A stretch of DNA of 64,000 nt, taken from Isoetes taiwanensis (Eukaryota > Streptophyta > Lycopodiopsida > Isoetales > Isoetaceae). This document shows, piece by piece, positions 44,909-55,906 of the stretch. Positions within the stretch are counted from its first letter, which is position 1, and every line of letters begins with the position of its first letter. A model generated the notes under the pieces. The model had not been told where the DNA came from and made no database searches. It saw nothing but the letters and a program-made list of their open reading frames with translations. The position numbers and the translations under genes were made by a program. Location: positions 8,584,108 through 8,648,107 of the forward strand of contig JAJEKV010000057.1 in NCBI GenBank assembly GCA_021234155.1, in the 5' to 3' direction.

Positions 44909-45706
44909 ATTGCTAAATTTGGATTTTCACCTGAGACACTAGGATGATTTGTGTTTTTCTTTTAAGTAAGAAACAAGAATGGTAGGCAACCATCTAAACC
45001 TGACTCAAAAAGGATTTTTTTTTATCAACCTTACAACTAGCCGTACAAATTCATACATCTACTAAATCTATCCCTATGGCGTACTCTATAGAAAACCAGA
45101 AACTAACTTGTAATGGATTTGGGACCAAAAGAATCTAAGAACATAATATTTATAGCTAATTTATATGCCTAGTACAGATTGTAGTGTTGCGCCTAATGAA
45201 ACCTTCATTTTTGTTCAATATAATCCAAACAGTAATTTGGCGTATTTCGCAAAAAAAGAGAAAAGAAAAAGAAAAAGAGAGTAATTTGGCGTAATTTGGC
45301 AGGTTCACATATTACGAATCGCTCCTACTTCTTGGTCAATATAATGGAGATATGTATGCCTTATATTGTATTTTAGAACCAAGTAAGCAACATGTAAAAA
45401 ATCAACTAATGCTCCAACTTGATCGAACCTCATAAGGTTATGCCATGCTTCATGTTTTTTTTTTTTTTTGATGAACGTGGACCTTTATTACTCAAAAGAA
45501 CACAAAGAGTACATGGGGGACTCAAAACCCAGTGGAGAAGATATCCACTAGAGCAACACTACCCACCACATACATAACATAGAAAAGCACAATTGTTTGC
45601 TATGAGTAGGTGTGAATCTGAAGATATTGCTCCCAAATGACACTTTTGATGCCATCCTTTAAGGAAGAACACTTGTACGCCTTCACAATGCGACTACGGG
45701 CATCGC

Positions 45707-46075
45707 TTAGCACTTGCATATCTGAAAGGGCTGTCCCTTGCAGATGAGGAGATTTCGTCTCTTCCAGATGGACCAGATGATCCAAGCAGATGCTAAGTGG
45801 AAAGCCCTCTTTGCCAACTTGTCCCAAGAACTAGGATAGACTGACAATAGGACCTGCTGACTATTCAAGTCACAATGGAAAAGACTCAGAAGCCACTGCC
45901 AAGCAGGTCGAACATGGTTACACAAGAAAAAGCAGTGCTCAATTGTCTCATCCCTCTGCGTGCAAAGAGGGCAGATCACAGAGACTTCTGGACGAAATCG
46001 ATGAACAACAGTGTTTACCCGCACGCATCTATGAATGATCTGCCACCATAAAATGGATAGCTTAGGATGAAGCAA
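45707..46075 (-). pseudogene. LINE zf-RVT-like C-terminal segment
   Basis: Frame MLHPKLSILWWQIIHRCV leads to CPLCTQRDETIEHCFFLC, the same Cys/His cluster as at 14270 in the other LINE. It is followed by the LAKRAFHLASAWIIW tail. Confidence 0.85.
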
Positions 46076-46534
46076 TTTATCCCATACCCATCGTCAAACT
46101 GCTTTACGATGAGGCTCGGGGACAACTAAAGGCCACTTTGGTGATGGAGGCAACACCTCAGGATGAAGCAGGACCACATACATCGAGTGCACCAGGTGCT
46201 CCTCCTTAACACTGCCATGAACCACCCAGAGTTGGGGAGCCACGTCTTGTGAGTGTGGAGGAAGTGTAGCAGCTACTTTTTCCCAAATGCCCCGGTCCCA
46301 ACGAAGGAGAAGGAACTTCAATCTGAACTCATTCCACGTCAATAATCTTGTCTCATTATACCATGCAGATACCGTGAGCACACCTGCTGCTCGCCACCGA
46401 CGTTGCGTCAATGGATGGACAGAAGAGACCAGGGGACAATCTGCCTGACCGTCATCCAAAGGGATCCACCAACAACTGGTTGTAGGATCTGTGTGGGCCA
46501 TTGGATGGAACTGAAACAAAGTGCGCACAGTCCT

Positions 46535-47982
46535 TCAAGCAGCTAGCAACCCCTTGAGGAAAGGAGATGCATTAGGATATGGAGAAAGTGGATAGAATAA
46601 TGCCCATGGGAGGAGAGGCTTAATGGATGGAGAGCCAAAGGAAATGCACCTCTGTAAAGACTGGTGAATGAGACGCAGACCTCGAGAATTATCAGCATTA
46701 TTGAGAATCCGCCATATGAACTTAGAGATCAGCACCTTGCTCTGGAGAAGAAAGTGAATCATCCCCAGCCCCCCACAAAGTTTAGGCATAATGCACTTTG
46801 CCCAACTAACTTTAACATCAGCTCCTTCTTCAGTGCCATCCCAGATGAAGTTCCTGACAGTACGAACTATGAGCTGCATCTTTGTCTGCGGTGCCAGCAA
46901 GATGGATGCCATGTAGACATGTGTACCACTTTAACCCGACTTTGCCCGCTATTACACGACCAGCCATGGATAACTTAGCCGTGGACCACCAGAACAAATG
47001 CCTTTCCAACCCCTTAATAATGACATCCCACGCATCTCCAGATGAGAGGTGTATACCAACTGGAATGCCTAGAAGCTTAGTTGCCTTCCCATGAGGAAGA
47101 ACCTTCCATGGAAATGCAACCACGTAAGACGGCCTTCGAGAGTCTAGGCCCACAGGCGATACACTTTTGCCACCCCACAAAGATACCGAAGCCAAAGAAA
47201 AGCTGTCCAACAAAGAAATGGCATTCGCAAATTCTCGCTCATCGACCATTAAGAACAAGATAGTGTCATCGCATACCGATTCTGGATCTTTTGTGAACCA
47301 TTATTCATGGGAAGACCATGCGGGATGCCTTCCCGCGACCGCAAAGAGAGAATACGAGAAAGAATCTCCACCACAATTGTAAAAAGCAGTGGTGCCAAAG
47401 GACAGCCTTGGCGAATGCCACGTCCCACGTGAAAAAATGTTGATGGTTCTCCTTGAAAAAGAACTGAAGAACGAAAGCGAGAATAATGAAGTTTCATAAC
47501 ATCCAAGGCGAATCGGGCACCAAAACCAAAGCGTAAAGGCACCGCCCGGGGAAACTCCGGTCCAACACCGCCATATGCTTTTGCAAAATCCAGCTTCAAG
47601 TATACAATGGGGTAACCATGCATTCTAGCCCAATAGAGACCCTCATATGCTGCTGCCACATTATTCAAGATACACCGGCGAGGCAAGAAACCTGACTGCG
47701 TAGAAGAGATGGACTCGGTAAGCACGCCACAAAGCTTCTCGAAAGCAAAAGCTTTAGCAAAGATCTTGTATTAATCGAGGACAACAAAGTAATGGGGCCA
47801 ATCTGAAATGGAAGAGGGATCCTTGCATTTTGGAATAAGGAGATGCAACTAGAGTTAAGGATTTTTGTCCAGTGCCTCGCGTCTTTTAAAATCGCATTTG
47901 AAAGCATCATACACATCCGCACCAAGCCAATCCCAATACTCACGGAAAAACTCCACTTTGGAATACCATCAAGACGGGACAC
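46535..47982 (-). pseudogene. LINE reverse transcriptase remnant
   Basis: Pieces in order on the minus strand: 47982-47665 (LDGIPKW...), 47725-47249 (TQSGFLPRRCILNN, LKLDFAKAYGGV with motif A damaged, RGIRQGCPLAPLLF, NRYA) and 47258-46535 (LLGIPVGIHLSS, LFWWSTAKLSMAGR). One base is missing at the catalytic YADD, shifting the frame after NRYA. Inactive. Confidence 0.88.
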
Positions 47983-48664
47983 TTGCCCCTCTTGAGGGAA
48001 AAATGTGGCCTCAGCTAAATCATTCTCGGCTGATCTCGGCCTCTAAAGTGGCCCTTTGCTCATTGGTGACTATAGGATGAACCTTAGCAAGCAAGGCCGT
48101 TGAAAATCTGACCGAAAAGGGAAGACAGAAGCGATGAAGAAAGCTGAAAAGTGATTATGCAAAAAGCCTCTAAGCTCGGTGGATCTGAAACAACACGCCC
48201 ATCTTGAACCCGCAGAGACCGAAGAGATCGACTAACTTTCTTGTTTTGGCAGCTCAAGAAGAAAAACAGGCACCCGGTCTCTCCTCCTTGAACCATTGCA
48301 ACCCGGCTTTAATGCGAAAGCAAAGTGCACATGTTCAGATTCTATCTGCCGAATGCTACACAAAATTTGCTTCTCCACATGACCATCTGATGGGGCAACA
48401 GACCTGCATGCTCAAGTTGTCGATAAAGAGCGAGCAGAAGGCTCAGGTTAGCAGAAGCCCGTTCACGACCCCAACTTTTAGCAAAAGACTTCACAGCAGC
48501 GAGAGCATCAACAATACCTGCCATGCCCCTATGTCGAGAGAAAGAAGTGAACCACGCCTGTCTACAGCCTGCCACAAAATCATCATCCTTCAAGAAAAAT
48601 GTATTCAGCTTGAAATATGTCTTAGAGGCAGCATGCACCATCGTATGAGATCAAGAGAAATACT

Positions 48665-49011
48665 TTTCATGTTGACCAACCTTGAACGTATTTAGACATA
48701 TATTCATAGAGGAGTCATGCTTTGCTCGATCAAACCTTAGAGGGGTTATCCTTGCTTGATGAAACTTTAGTTGTAGCACAACTTTACAGTTATGTTGATC
48801 TGCAATAAGACCTTAATTCTATTTAGACATAAATCTATGGGATTATGCCTTGCTTGATCAAACCTCAATCATACTTAGAAATAAATTATAGAGTTTACAG
48901 CTTAATCAATCAAACCTTAGAGCATTATCATTGCTCGATGAAACTATAGTTGTGGTACAACTTCACAGTTATGTCCTTCAGCGAGTTCATGAAGTGTCAG
49001 CACGCTCTATA
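48665..49011. repeat. tRNA-unit array, right-hand end
   Basis: It continues the unit from 'ttcatgttgaccaacc' through the 'gctcgatcaaacc' sub-repeats to 'gtgtcagcacgctc'. It then stops just before the position of the tRNA. No further unit is seen to the right in this window. Confidence 0.85.
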
Positions 49012-49870
49012 ATGCAAGATTATCCTTCTTTTGCTCTTCTGGAGTAATAGGAGACCATGTAGGCAGGAGCACATCTCCTAGATCACTCACCTGAAGATTG
49101 ATGTCTAAATTTTCTCTCCAAGAGTAATAATTTTCATCATCAAGCAAACTTGCTACTACAAACTTCCAAGAATGCACGGTAGCCATGAACAAATCGAATT
49201 TGAGATTGAGATGAGTAAATATAATCCCAGCCAGACAGAGAACCAGGCCCAATGTATGACAAGTGTGTCAAGAAAGCTAAAGATCAATGGATCTTAAAGC
49301 TTTTTCTATGAATACGGCTAAATTACTGAGACAAACACCAAGAACGGCAAAATTCTGCCGGAATTTGGATATCTTCTAGAAAAAAGCCACGGTGACAGAA
49401 TTTTGCCTAAAAATAGCAAAAAATTCTTCACGACTGGTCTAAAATTGGACGAAAATTGATTTGCTAAAAAGGCAACATCAATCCGACTCCAACAAAAGAA
49501 CGCCTAGATGCTATCGATGCTATCTTCCGACCATGCCCCGCTCTGATACCATGAATGCTTTTGAATGTAATACATGGTTAAAGAAAGCAAGCAGTAATGA
49601 CTGCTTGATTGTGGCTTATATAAGAGTGCCACGTCAGCAACAGGCGTGCATTGACAGGTCAGCAGTGTGACGTCATCACTGACAAGTCAGCATGGGTCTA
49701 ACGCCTTGATTGAAAGAACTTAGAATTTGTATGTAGCTCCTTATATTGAAGTTTATTTCCTGCATTTTTTGTAAATAAATGATAGAAGAAACCCTCTAAG
49801 CCAACATGAAAAAAACCCTCCAATAAAAACTCCTCAATTTGGCACTTCTAAACTTTTTTATATGCACCAC
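49012..49870 (-). mobile_element. Copia-type LTR retrotransposon fragment
   Basis: On the minus strand: an LTR-like segment (about 49870-49553, ending CA, with TATATAA near 49618), then a primer-binding site TGGTATCAGAGCGGGG (about 49553-49538) matching initiator tRNA-Met use, then a gag start at 49252-49014. The rest of gag-pol and the second LTR are missing where the array begins. The right LTR edge is approximate. Confidence 0.7.
49014..49252 (-). pseudogene. Copia gag N-terminal fragment
   Basis: It contains LLDDENYYSWRENLDINLQ followed by a Trp-containing segment, the usual N-terminal gag pattern of Copia-type elements (x-L-x-x-x-N-Y-x-x-W). It would form capsid in an intact element. 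It is truncated by the junction with array sequence near 49012. Confidence 0.65.
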
Positions 49871-50239
49871 CTCCTATGTATCTCTTTTTCACCAAATTAT
49901 CGTTGTCGACCTAGGCAAGCCAGGTGGTCTTAGCATCAGCCACCTTACACTGCTCCCACTCCATCTGGCTCTCTGGATCCCTTGAATGTTGTGGCCTTAT
50001 GGCAGAGGCCAGTGCTTTCTTAATAACGTGGAGGGTAGGGCTATCTTTCTTGGCCTTTCTCAAATTTTATAGCTCACTCCAAACCCTTGCACCCTCCTTC
50101 AACTGCTCCTTCACCATACAATTTCTTAAATTTGCCACTTTTTGTTTAATCTGTCTTCAAACTTGTTAAGTGCACCTGCTCGGACTGCGACATGAATAGT
50201 CTCTTGGCGTTATTGACAACACTCCCTAGGAATTCCTGT

Positions 50240-50786
50240 TCATAGATCCTCCCTATCTAAGTTAACCTCCATGTCAGCTCTTGACGTACGCAAGACTCGA
50301 GGATAAAGCCAGTTTATCAAGTCTACCTTAATGAACTCTAATCTCTCATTAGGCCTTCCTCTCTTCTTAAGTCTCTGGCTAGACTTTTCAGGTGCTATAT
50401 AGCTAGGGAGGGACTCCATCCAATGTGATGATAGCATAGGCCTCATCTGTGTAGGCAAACATCATATTATCAAGCTCATTGGGCCCATAACCTGTAGAGT
50501 CCAGCAGATACATAATCCAGGAGTCCCGAGCATCCTCATGAACCTTCATTTTTGCCTGGAAATAAGGCCTGATCTTTTGATTAAACCTCCAAATGTCTTC
50601 GCCAGCCAGCAGATGATCGAAAGTGATGCAACTAATGACTTCTGTCTTGACCCAAAATAGAGCCTCAATGGCTTTCTGGTTGGAAAATCGGGTTGTGGTA
50701 GGATCCACCTCACGTATATGTCCTCCCGCATGGTGCCTCTTCAGCAGAAATTCTGTCAAGCAAAGCATCCAATTGTTGATTTGCAT
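50240..50786 (-). pseudogene. Unrecognised coding remnant
   Basis: The minus-strand frame 50786-50403 (LFWVKTEVISCITFDHLL, then GEDIWRFNQKIRPYFQAK, DSTGYGPNELDNMMF) is followed, after one frame change near 50405, by YIAPEKSSQRLKKRGRPNE and WLYPRVLRTSRADMEVN. Composition is protein-like and the two parts look continuous. I do not recognise a family; a retroelement-associated or captured gene are both possible. Confidence 0.4.
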
Positions 50787-51870
50787 GTCTTCATGTTTCC
50801 TTGCTATTAGATGACATTATATGAAGTCTTAAAACCATATTTAGCTCGAAAAAACTGTTTGAGATTGTGAATTGTTTCTCCTTTACTATAACAAGTTTTG
50901 ACGTAAGACTTGTGGCCATAAAATGGCCCAATTGTAAAAACATATATTTCTAACTTAAGGTTTCTATGGTTTTGTATAGGTATTGTATAGAAAAACTGTA
51001 GAAGTCTGAGCTGGAGGGCGAGTTTTGACCCTAGATGACTCTAGAGTTTTGAGTGCGGGATGCCCAGCGTTGCTGGGCATAAGTTGGAATCCTGTAAATT
51101 TTGTGGACGTAATAAGAAAAAGATGCAGTAATGATCCAACTTTTATAACTTTTTATTTTAACAAAAAGTTTCCAATTAACAAAGTTTTAAAGAAACCTAG
51201 CTCCTTCATTAGGTAGTGTTGCATCTATATCTCTGAGAGCTTTAAGTAGAACAACATGTTGCTTGTTCATAGCAATTCTGAGTGAGTGTGAAGTCATATG
51301 GGTCTCCACGTTACATTATATTTACAAATCATTTGTGTGTAGTTAATTATATACATTGTTTGGTCCGTGTATAGATTGTCAAGGTAAAACTGCGATAGCT
51401 TTATCCATATTTCAAACATGGATTATTTAGCAAATGTAGACCTCGCTTTCTTTTGAAACAACATGATCTAGCATTTTTGGATGGACAGACCTGCAAAGCA
51501 ACCAACATCAAGGATGTGCATCATAAAAACACATGCATCATATTCTGTTTGTGTTACAGATGTAGCAATTGATCTCATGTAGACAGCTTGATGAACTCTT
51601 AAAATGTAAATTTTACGCATTAAGGAAGAAGTGAGCAATAATATGTTATTTAGTCATGCCTTTGATTTGATAGAGACATGGACCGTAATGCATAAGGGCA
51701 AGGTTTATGGTTATGGTTTAAAAAATAATCTTTAGCTAAGGAAAAATGGCAAGATTATTCAATGGTAAAGATTGGAAAATTAGAATCTACATTTTGGATC
51801 AGGAAGACAAAATCAGTTCCATGGAAGAGGGTTGTCATGTTTGCGCTGCCACTAATATCAATTGAGAAAG

Positions 51871-52024
51871 GAGGAGGCCATTTTTGGATTAAAGAGGAAG
51901 GTGGACATCGGAAAGAGCGAGGCCGCTGGCCATTTTTGGATTAAAGAGGAAGGTGCACATCAGAAAGAGCGAGGCCATTTTTGGATTAAAGAGGAAGGTG
52001 CACATCAGAAAGAGCGAGGCCGCT
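51871..52024. repeat. Minisatellite, about 3 copies of 45-58 bp
   Basis: The unit contains 'ccatttttggattaaagagg', then 'aaggtgcacatcagaaagagcgagg'. A second direct repeat of ~105 bp ('ggatggacagacctgcaaagc' region) lies at 51477-51590 and 52326-52430. Confidence 0.75.
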
Positions 52025-52439
52025 CATTTCCCTGTTGAATAGCACTTGTTGTTGGCTATTGCAAAAGATCAAGGATCATGGGCATTTGTAGATCATGGGC
52101 ATTTGTGGATGGGTTAGTCTATCTTCGTTTATTCATGATCCATTTTGATGAACCCTATCTTAATCATTGATGCTAGATTTGATCTCAAATTCATTAAGAT
52201 GCTACATTGATATAATTGTATTAACATGGTCTAATAAGAATCCTAGATATTTTGGGTTCAAATCCCTTGTTAAAGATTGTTACATCCAATTTTGATCTTG
52301 ATATACCACCACTATTACATCTTTGATGGATGGACAGACGTGCAAAGCAACACTGAAGATGTGCAACGTAAAAACACATGTATATTATTCTGTCTACATT
52401 ACTGATGTAGAAATTGAACTCCTCTGATAGGTAGGAGTT

Positions 52440-53600
52440 GATACAACACGGTGTTTTACAGATTCCTTTAGACTGCTAGAGTGTATTCTTCTGCAACTAA
52501 ATGCATGCAAAAGAAATACCAATCCAGCTATTTGCATTAAAAACCATAATGTTACAATGCAGTATACAAACATGAAACGTTCTTTGCAAATTTGAACATG
52601 CCCAGGGCAACACTGTTGTAAATCCTAGTTAATATTTAAGAAGCAACAAACTGGAAGAGGGGGCAAACTTGCAAAAAGAACATGGCAGACTATGTTGAAT
52701 ACTGGCAGAGAACATACTCTAGGGAGAAACTGAGCAGTGCAACAACCGTCCTGCATTTCTAAGCGAAGCCAGATGCTGCGTGCAGGAACTCCACCAATAT
52801 AGCTGATGCTTGATTACCAGACATCTGGCTGTAGTTGTTATGCCTTACATTTTCAAATTAATTGCAATATTAAGCTGATTGAGTGAGTGATATTACTTTG
52901 TACGGTGAGCCATGGCGTTTTTTGAAAGGTAGACGCTAAATTGTAAAATGAATTATCTCAAGTGGTGTCCCTTTGCAGCAAGATCCACTTATAATCCTGA
53001 AAGGTGTATAGATCCACAGAATTAAGTTGCATAAGTTTACAAATCCATGAGAAGGGCAGTACCTGTACGTAGAGGAACAGAGTGGAACATCGTAATAACA
53101 ATAATATAAAGCTCCTTCGAATGAAATATAAAGCTTGAGGTGGTTCGGCAAGAAAAGTGGAATGGGGATTCTGATTTGCTAGAATCTGGGTATCTCTTAA
53201 AGCCCTAAATCTCGATCAATGTGCTCTTTCTAGCATGTTAGTTACAGATCCAAGTCAAAAAAAGCAAGAAATTAGTGGATTTTAACTCTAGGAAGTGAGC
53301 TGGGCATGGCTCCAGTTGAAGAAGAGCTATTGGAGCTCTGTTCCTGATGAATCGACATATCAGACATGTAATCTTAAGGTGAAAAAAATTCAGTGCATTT
53401 AAAAGTTTAAATGCATGAACATCTCAGAAGCAATGTAGTCATGTTATGCTAGCCAGCCAATGCAGTTAATGCATGGCATCATCCTGCTGAACTCATGTTT
53501 ACGTTCAACTTAGCCAATTTAAAATATTAGAAATGTATCTATCTTATTCTAAATGCATGTCTTTTCTGCATTTTAATAACTGAAGTATTATCCTTTTATA
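52440..53600. other. Helitron G interior, no gene recognised
   Basis: AT-rich intron- or spacer-like DNA. Short frames (for example 52936-53151) have no recognisable features. Confidence 0.4.
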
Positions 53601-53625
53601 CAGAAACAGAGGATTAATTGCATAC

Positions 53626-53829
53626 CTGAACGCAATCACAACTTTCGGCTTCCTTTCGCACAACATCAAGCACAGAATCAATTAGTTCTGCTCCCTCAGT
53701 GTAATGACCCTTAGCCCAGTTATTTCCAGCACCAGTCTGGCCAAAAACAAAGTTATCAGGTCTAAAGATCTGGCCATAAGGGCCAGATCCAACGCTATCC
53801 ATGGTCCCAGGCTCCAGGTCCATGAGAAC
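53626..53829 (-). pseudogene. Beta-tubulin exon fragment, captured
   Basis: The minus-strand frame reads [19 protein letters not shown], then [36 protein letters not shown] and ends ESCDCVQ directly at a GTATGC donor (53625). This is the nucleotide-binding region of beta-tubulin just before a conserved intron position, about 66 of 445 residues. The usual preceding FVPRA is absent, so the fragment begins near VLM, at a capture or exon border. It lies inside Helitron G in the element's orientation. It cannot make a functional tubulin. Confidence 0.92.
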
Positions 53830-54432
53830 TTTGATGGCAAATCAGTGCCATAAGCCGTTTTCGCAAGCATGGTCTTAATTTTTATAAAGTTAGAGCATAA
53901 AAAATAGACGATTTCATGACATCTTACTAAATTTGTAAAGCTAACTATTACTCCAGCTCTTACCGAAGATAATAGGGCGACTGCCTTCTTTTGTTTCGGC
54001 ATGAAATGAAAGCTTGTTGTAGGTGCTACGAATCTGACAGGTGCAGAACTACCGAGTTTGACTATGGAGCAAGCAACTCAAGTCTGGAGGAGACAACATA
54101 CAGACGGAGCAGCACTTCCTTAACCATCAGCCATCTATTAACCATCAGCCATCTGTTACTGTATTGGGCTTAGGGTTAGAGTATCTGATTGCCAAGAAGA
54201 TAGATAAGGCCATAGCCAATAGCTTGGCCGACCACCACCATCACAAAAGTCGTAATGGAAGAGAGGGAATTTGGACTGACGTTTTAGGGTTTTGTTTATG
54301 GTGAAATATCGGTCGTCAATTAGAAGGCACAATTGGATGGTAAAATCTCAGCCGTTGGATCTAGGGCTGGATCCAAATCCAGGAATTACAGAATAACATC
54401 CTATATTATAAAATTATATTGAATGTCTGTTG

Positions 54433-54865
54433 TGTATGTCGCCCTAAATCTGGTGGTCTAGAATATTTTGCCCTAAAATTTTAACGGCCACGATAGTTCA
54501 ATGGCAAGATTATGAAGCTCAAGACCAAGAAAAAAAAAAAACCCTGCTCTGGCGATGGCGATCTCCTCTTCAGCTCAGTGATAGCAATTTTGCAAGACAA
54601 AACGACTTCAAGGCCGCTATGGCTATGTCATGCTATAGTAAAGGCGGCTAGAATTACGTGAACTCAAGGTTTAGTTTGTAAAAAAAGAAATAGGTTTTCC
54701 TCTAGCATCGGCCTATCCGTTATTGCTTTTGGGGAGCCATTACTTGGCAAAGAGCCCTAACCGGAGGGCTTACGCAGAGGATGCTTGAATAAAGCAATGT
54801 TTTTCTTTCATAAAATGTTAACCTCAGCCATGTCTGGTTATGGCTTTTGCATACTGACGGGTTTC
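54433..54865 (+). repeat. Dispersed repeat shared with 4076-4510
   Basis: It lies just inside the 5' end of Helitron F, starting 'cctaaatctggtggtctag'. The copy inside Helitron B lacks this 5' end, so F-type elements are the likelier source. Confidence 0.7.
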
Positions 54866-55906
54866 TAGAAATTGCAGATGTCGCTCCAGTGATAGTATGG
54901 GCTTTTAAGCTTGAGAGATCTGGATTTCAAACAATGAAATAGGAGAGTTTCGATGGATGAAAATGGGCCTCTTAGGAAGTTTATTATGCTTGCATAGTTG
55001 GGCTTGCAATAGCTTAGAGGTGGACGGAAAGAACAACACAGGAATGTTTAGAGGATGCTATAGCAGGAAATCCTAGATCAGTTGGGCATCTGAGAAGACA
55101 TTCCATTCTTCCTCCAAATCAGAGAGACTGCTACATACCCTTATAGAACCATTTGGTTGGAGCAAAGGACAAGCATCTTCCAGTAAGGATTTTCTTTTCA
55201 GTTTTGTATCTATTTATTGCACGCTAATTAAATGTGTTTTACACTATTTTTAAAACTAAGATCTTTTAGCATAGTTGAATTTGCATATTGGAGCAAGATG
55301 AGATGTATTTTGTTCTGGGTTCTGCAGTTCACATTTCCTTTCTAACAGTATATTGTGTCTTTGCATTTTGAAGGTGTGTGTAAAGTTTTCAGATCCACTG
55401 ATTCACTTTTATGCTTTGTTCAATAACAAGTTCAAGCCCTGTAATCATGTGTTATTCAAATCACACAGTTGATGCAAAGCTTAGGTCTGCAACACGAGCA
55501 TTTTTTGAGGATGGATTCTTATAGACTCAGAACTCAAAACAATCTCGCTTATAAAAGTTCTCTAATTGTAAGGGCTCTGCATAGTGTGTGTAGAAAGATT
55601 ACTGGCATGACATTATATGTCCACATTATCTTCTTTCGCATGCGACTCTTTGCCAGTAACTCCGCCAAAAAGCACTTACTCGATGTTGTCTTACATTATA
55701 TCATAGGCTTGCTCTTCCCTTTGAGCTTCTTTTTTTATCTTTTTTTGCGGTCCCTTCATTTACACATGATGATGTGCACAAGATTTCAAACCTTGACTAC
55801 CAAGTTATGAATGGAAATCCTTCCAATTTTTCAATGCCAAATTATGAATGGAAGTATCCGTGATTTTATGATGCAGTTGATGCGGATTAACACCTTCATG
55901 CTTCCA

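Larger units (their letters stand above)
42413..45454. repeat. tRNA-unit array, about 3 units
   Basis: Landmarks at 42724, 43691 and 45443 give unit lengths of 967 and about 2 x 876 bp. One landmark was lost by a deletion near 44500. There are three tRNA-like copies. The purine block in the first unit (42490-42560) has expanded as AAAAAG repeats. It ends at the LINE insertion. Confidence 0.92.
45455..48664 (-). mobile_element. LINE (L1-like), minus strand, decayed
   Basis: Oligo-T at 45455-45469 is the poly-A tail in reverse. The target phrase 'ttcatg' occurs on both sides (45449-45454 and near 48666), splitting the array words 'gccatgcttcatgttgacc'. RT and zf-RVT segments are of the same family as the LINE at 11852. 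This copy is longer at its 5' side but more broken. Confidence 0.9.
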
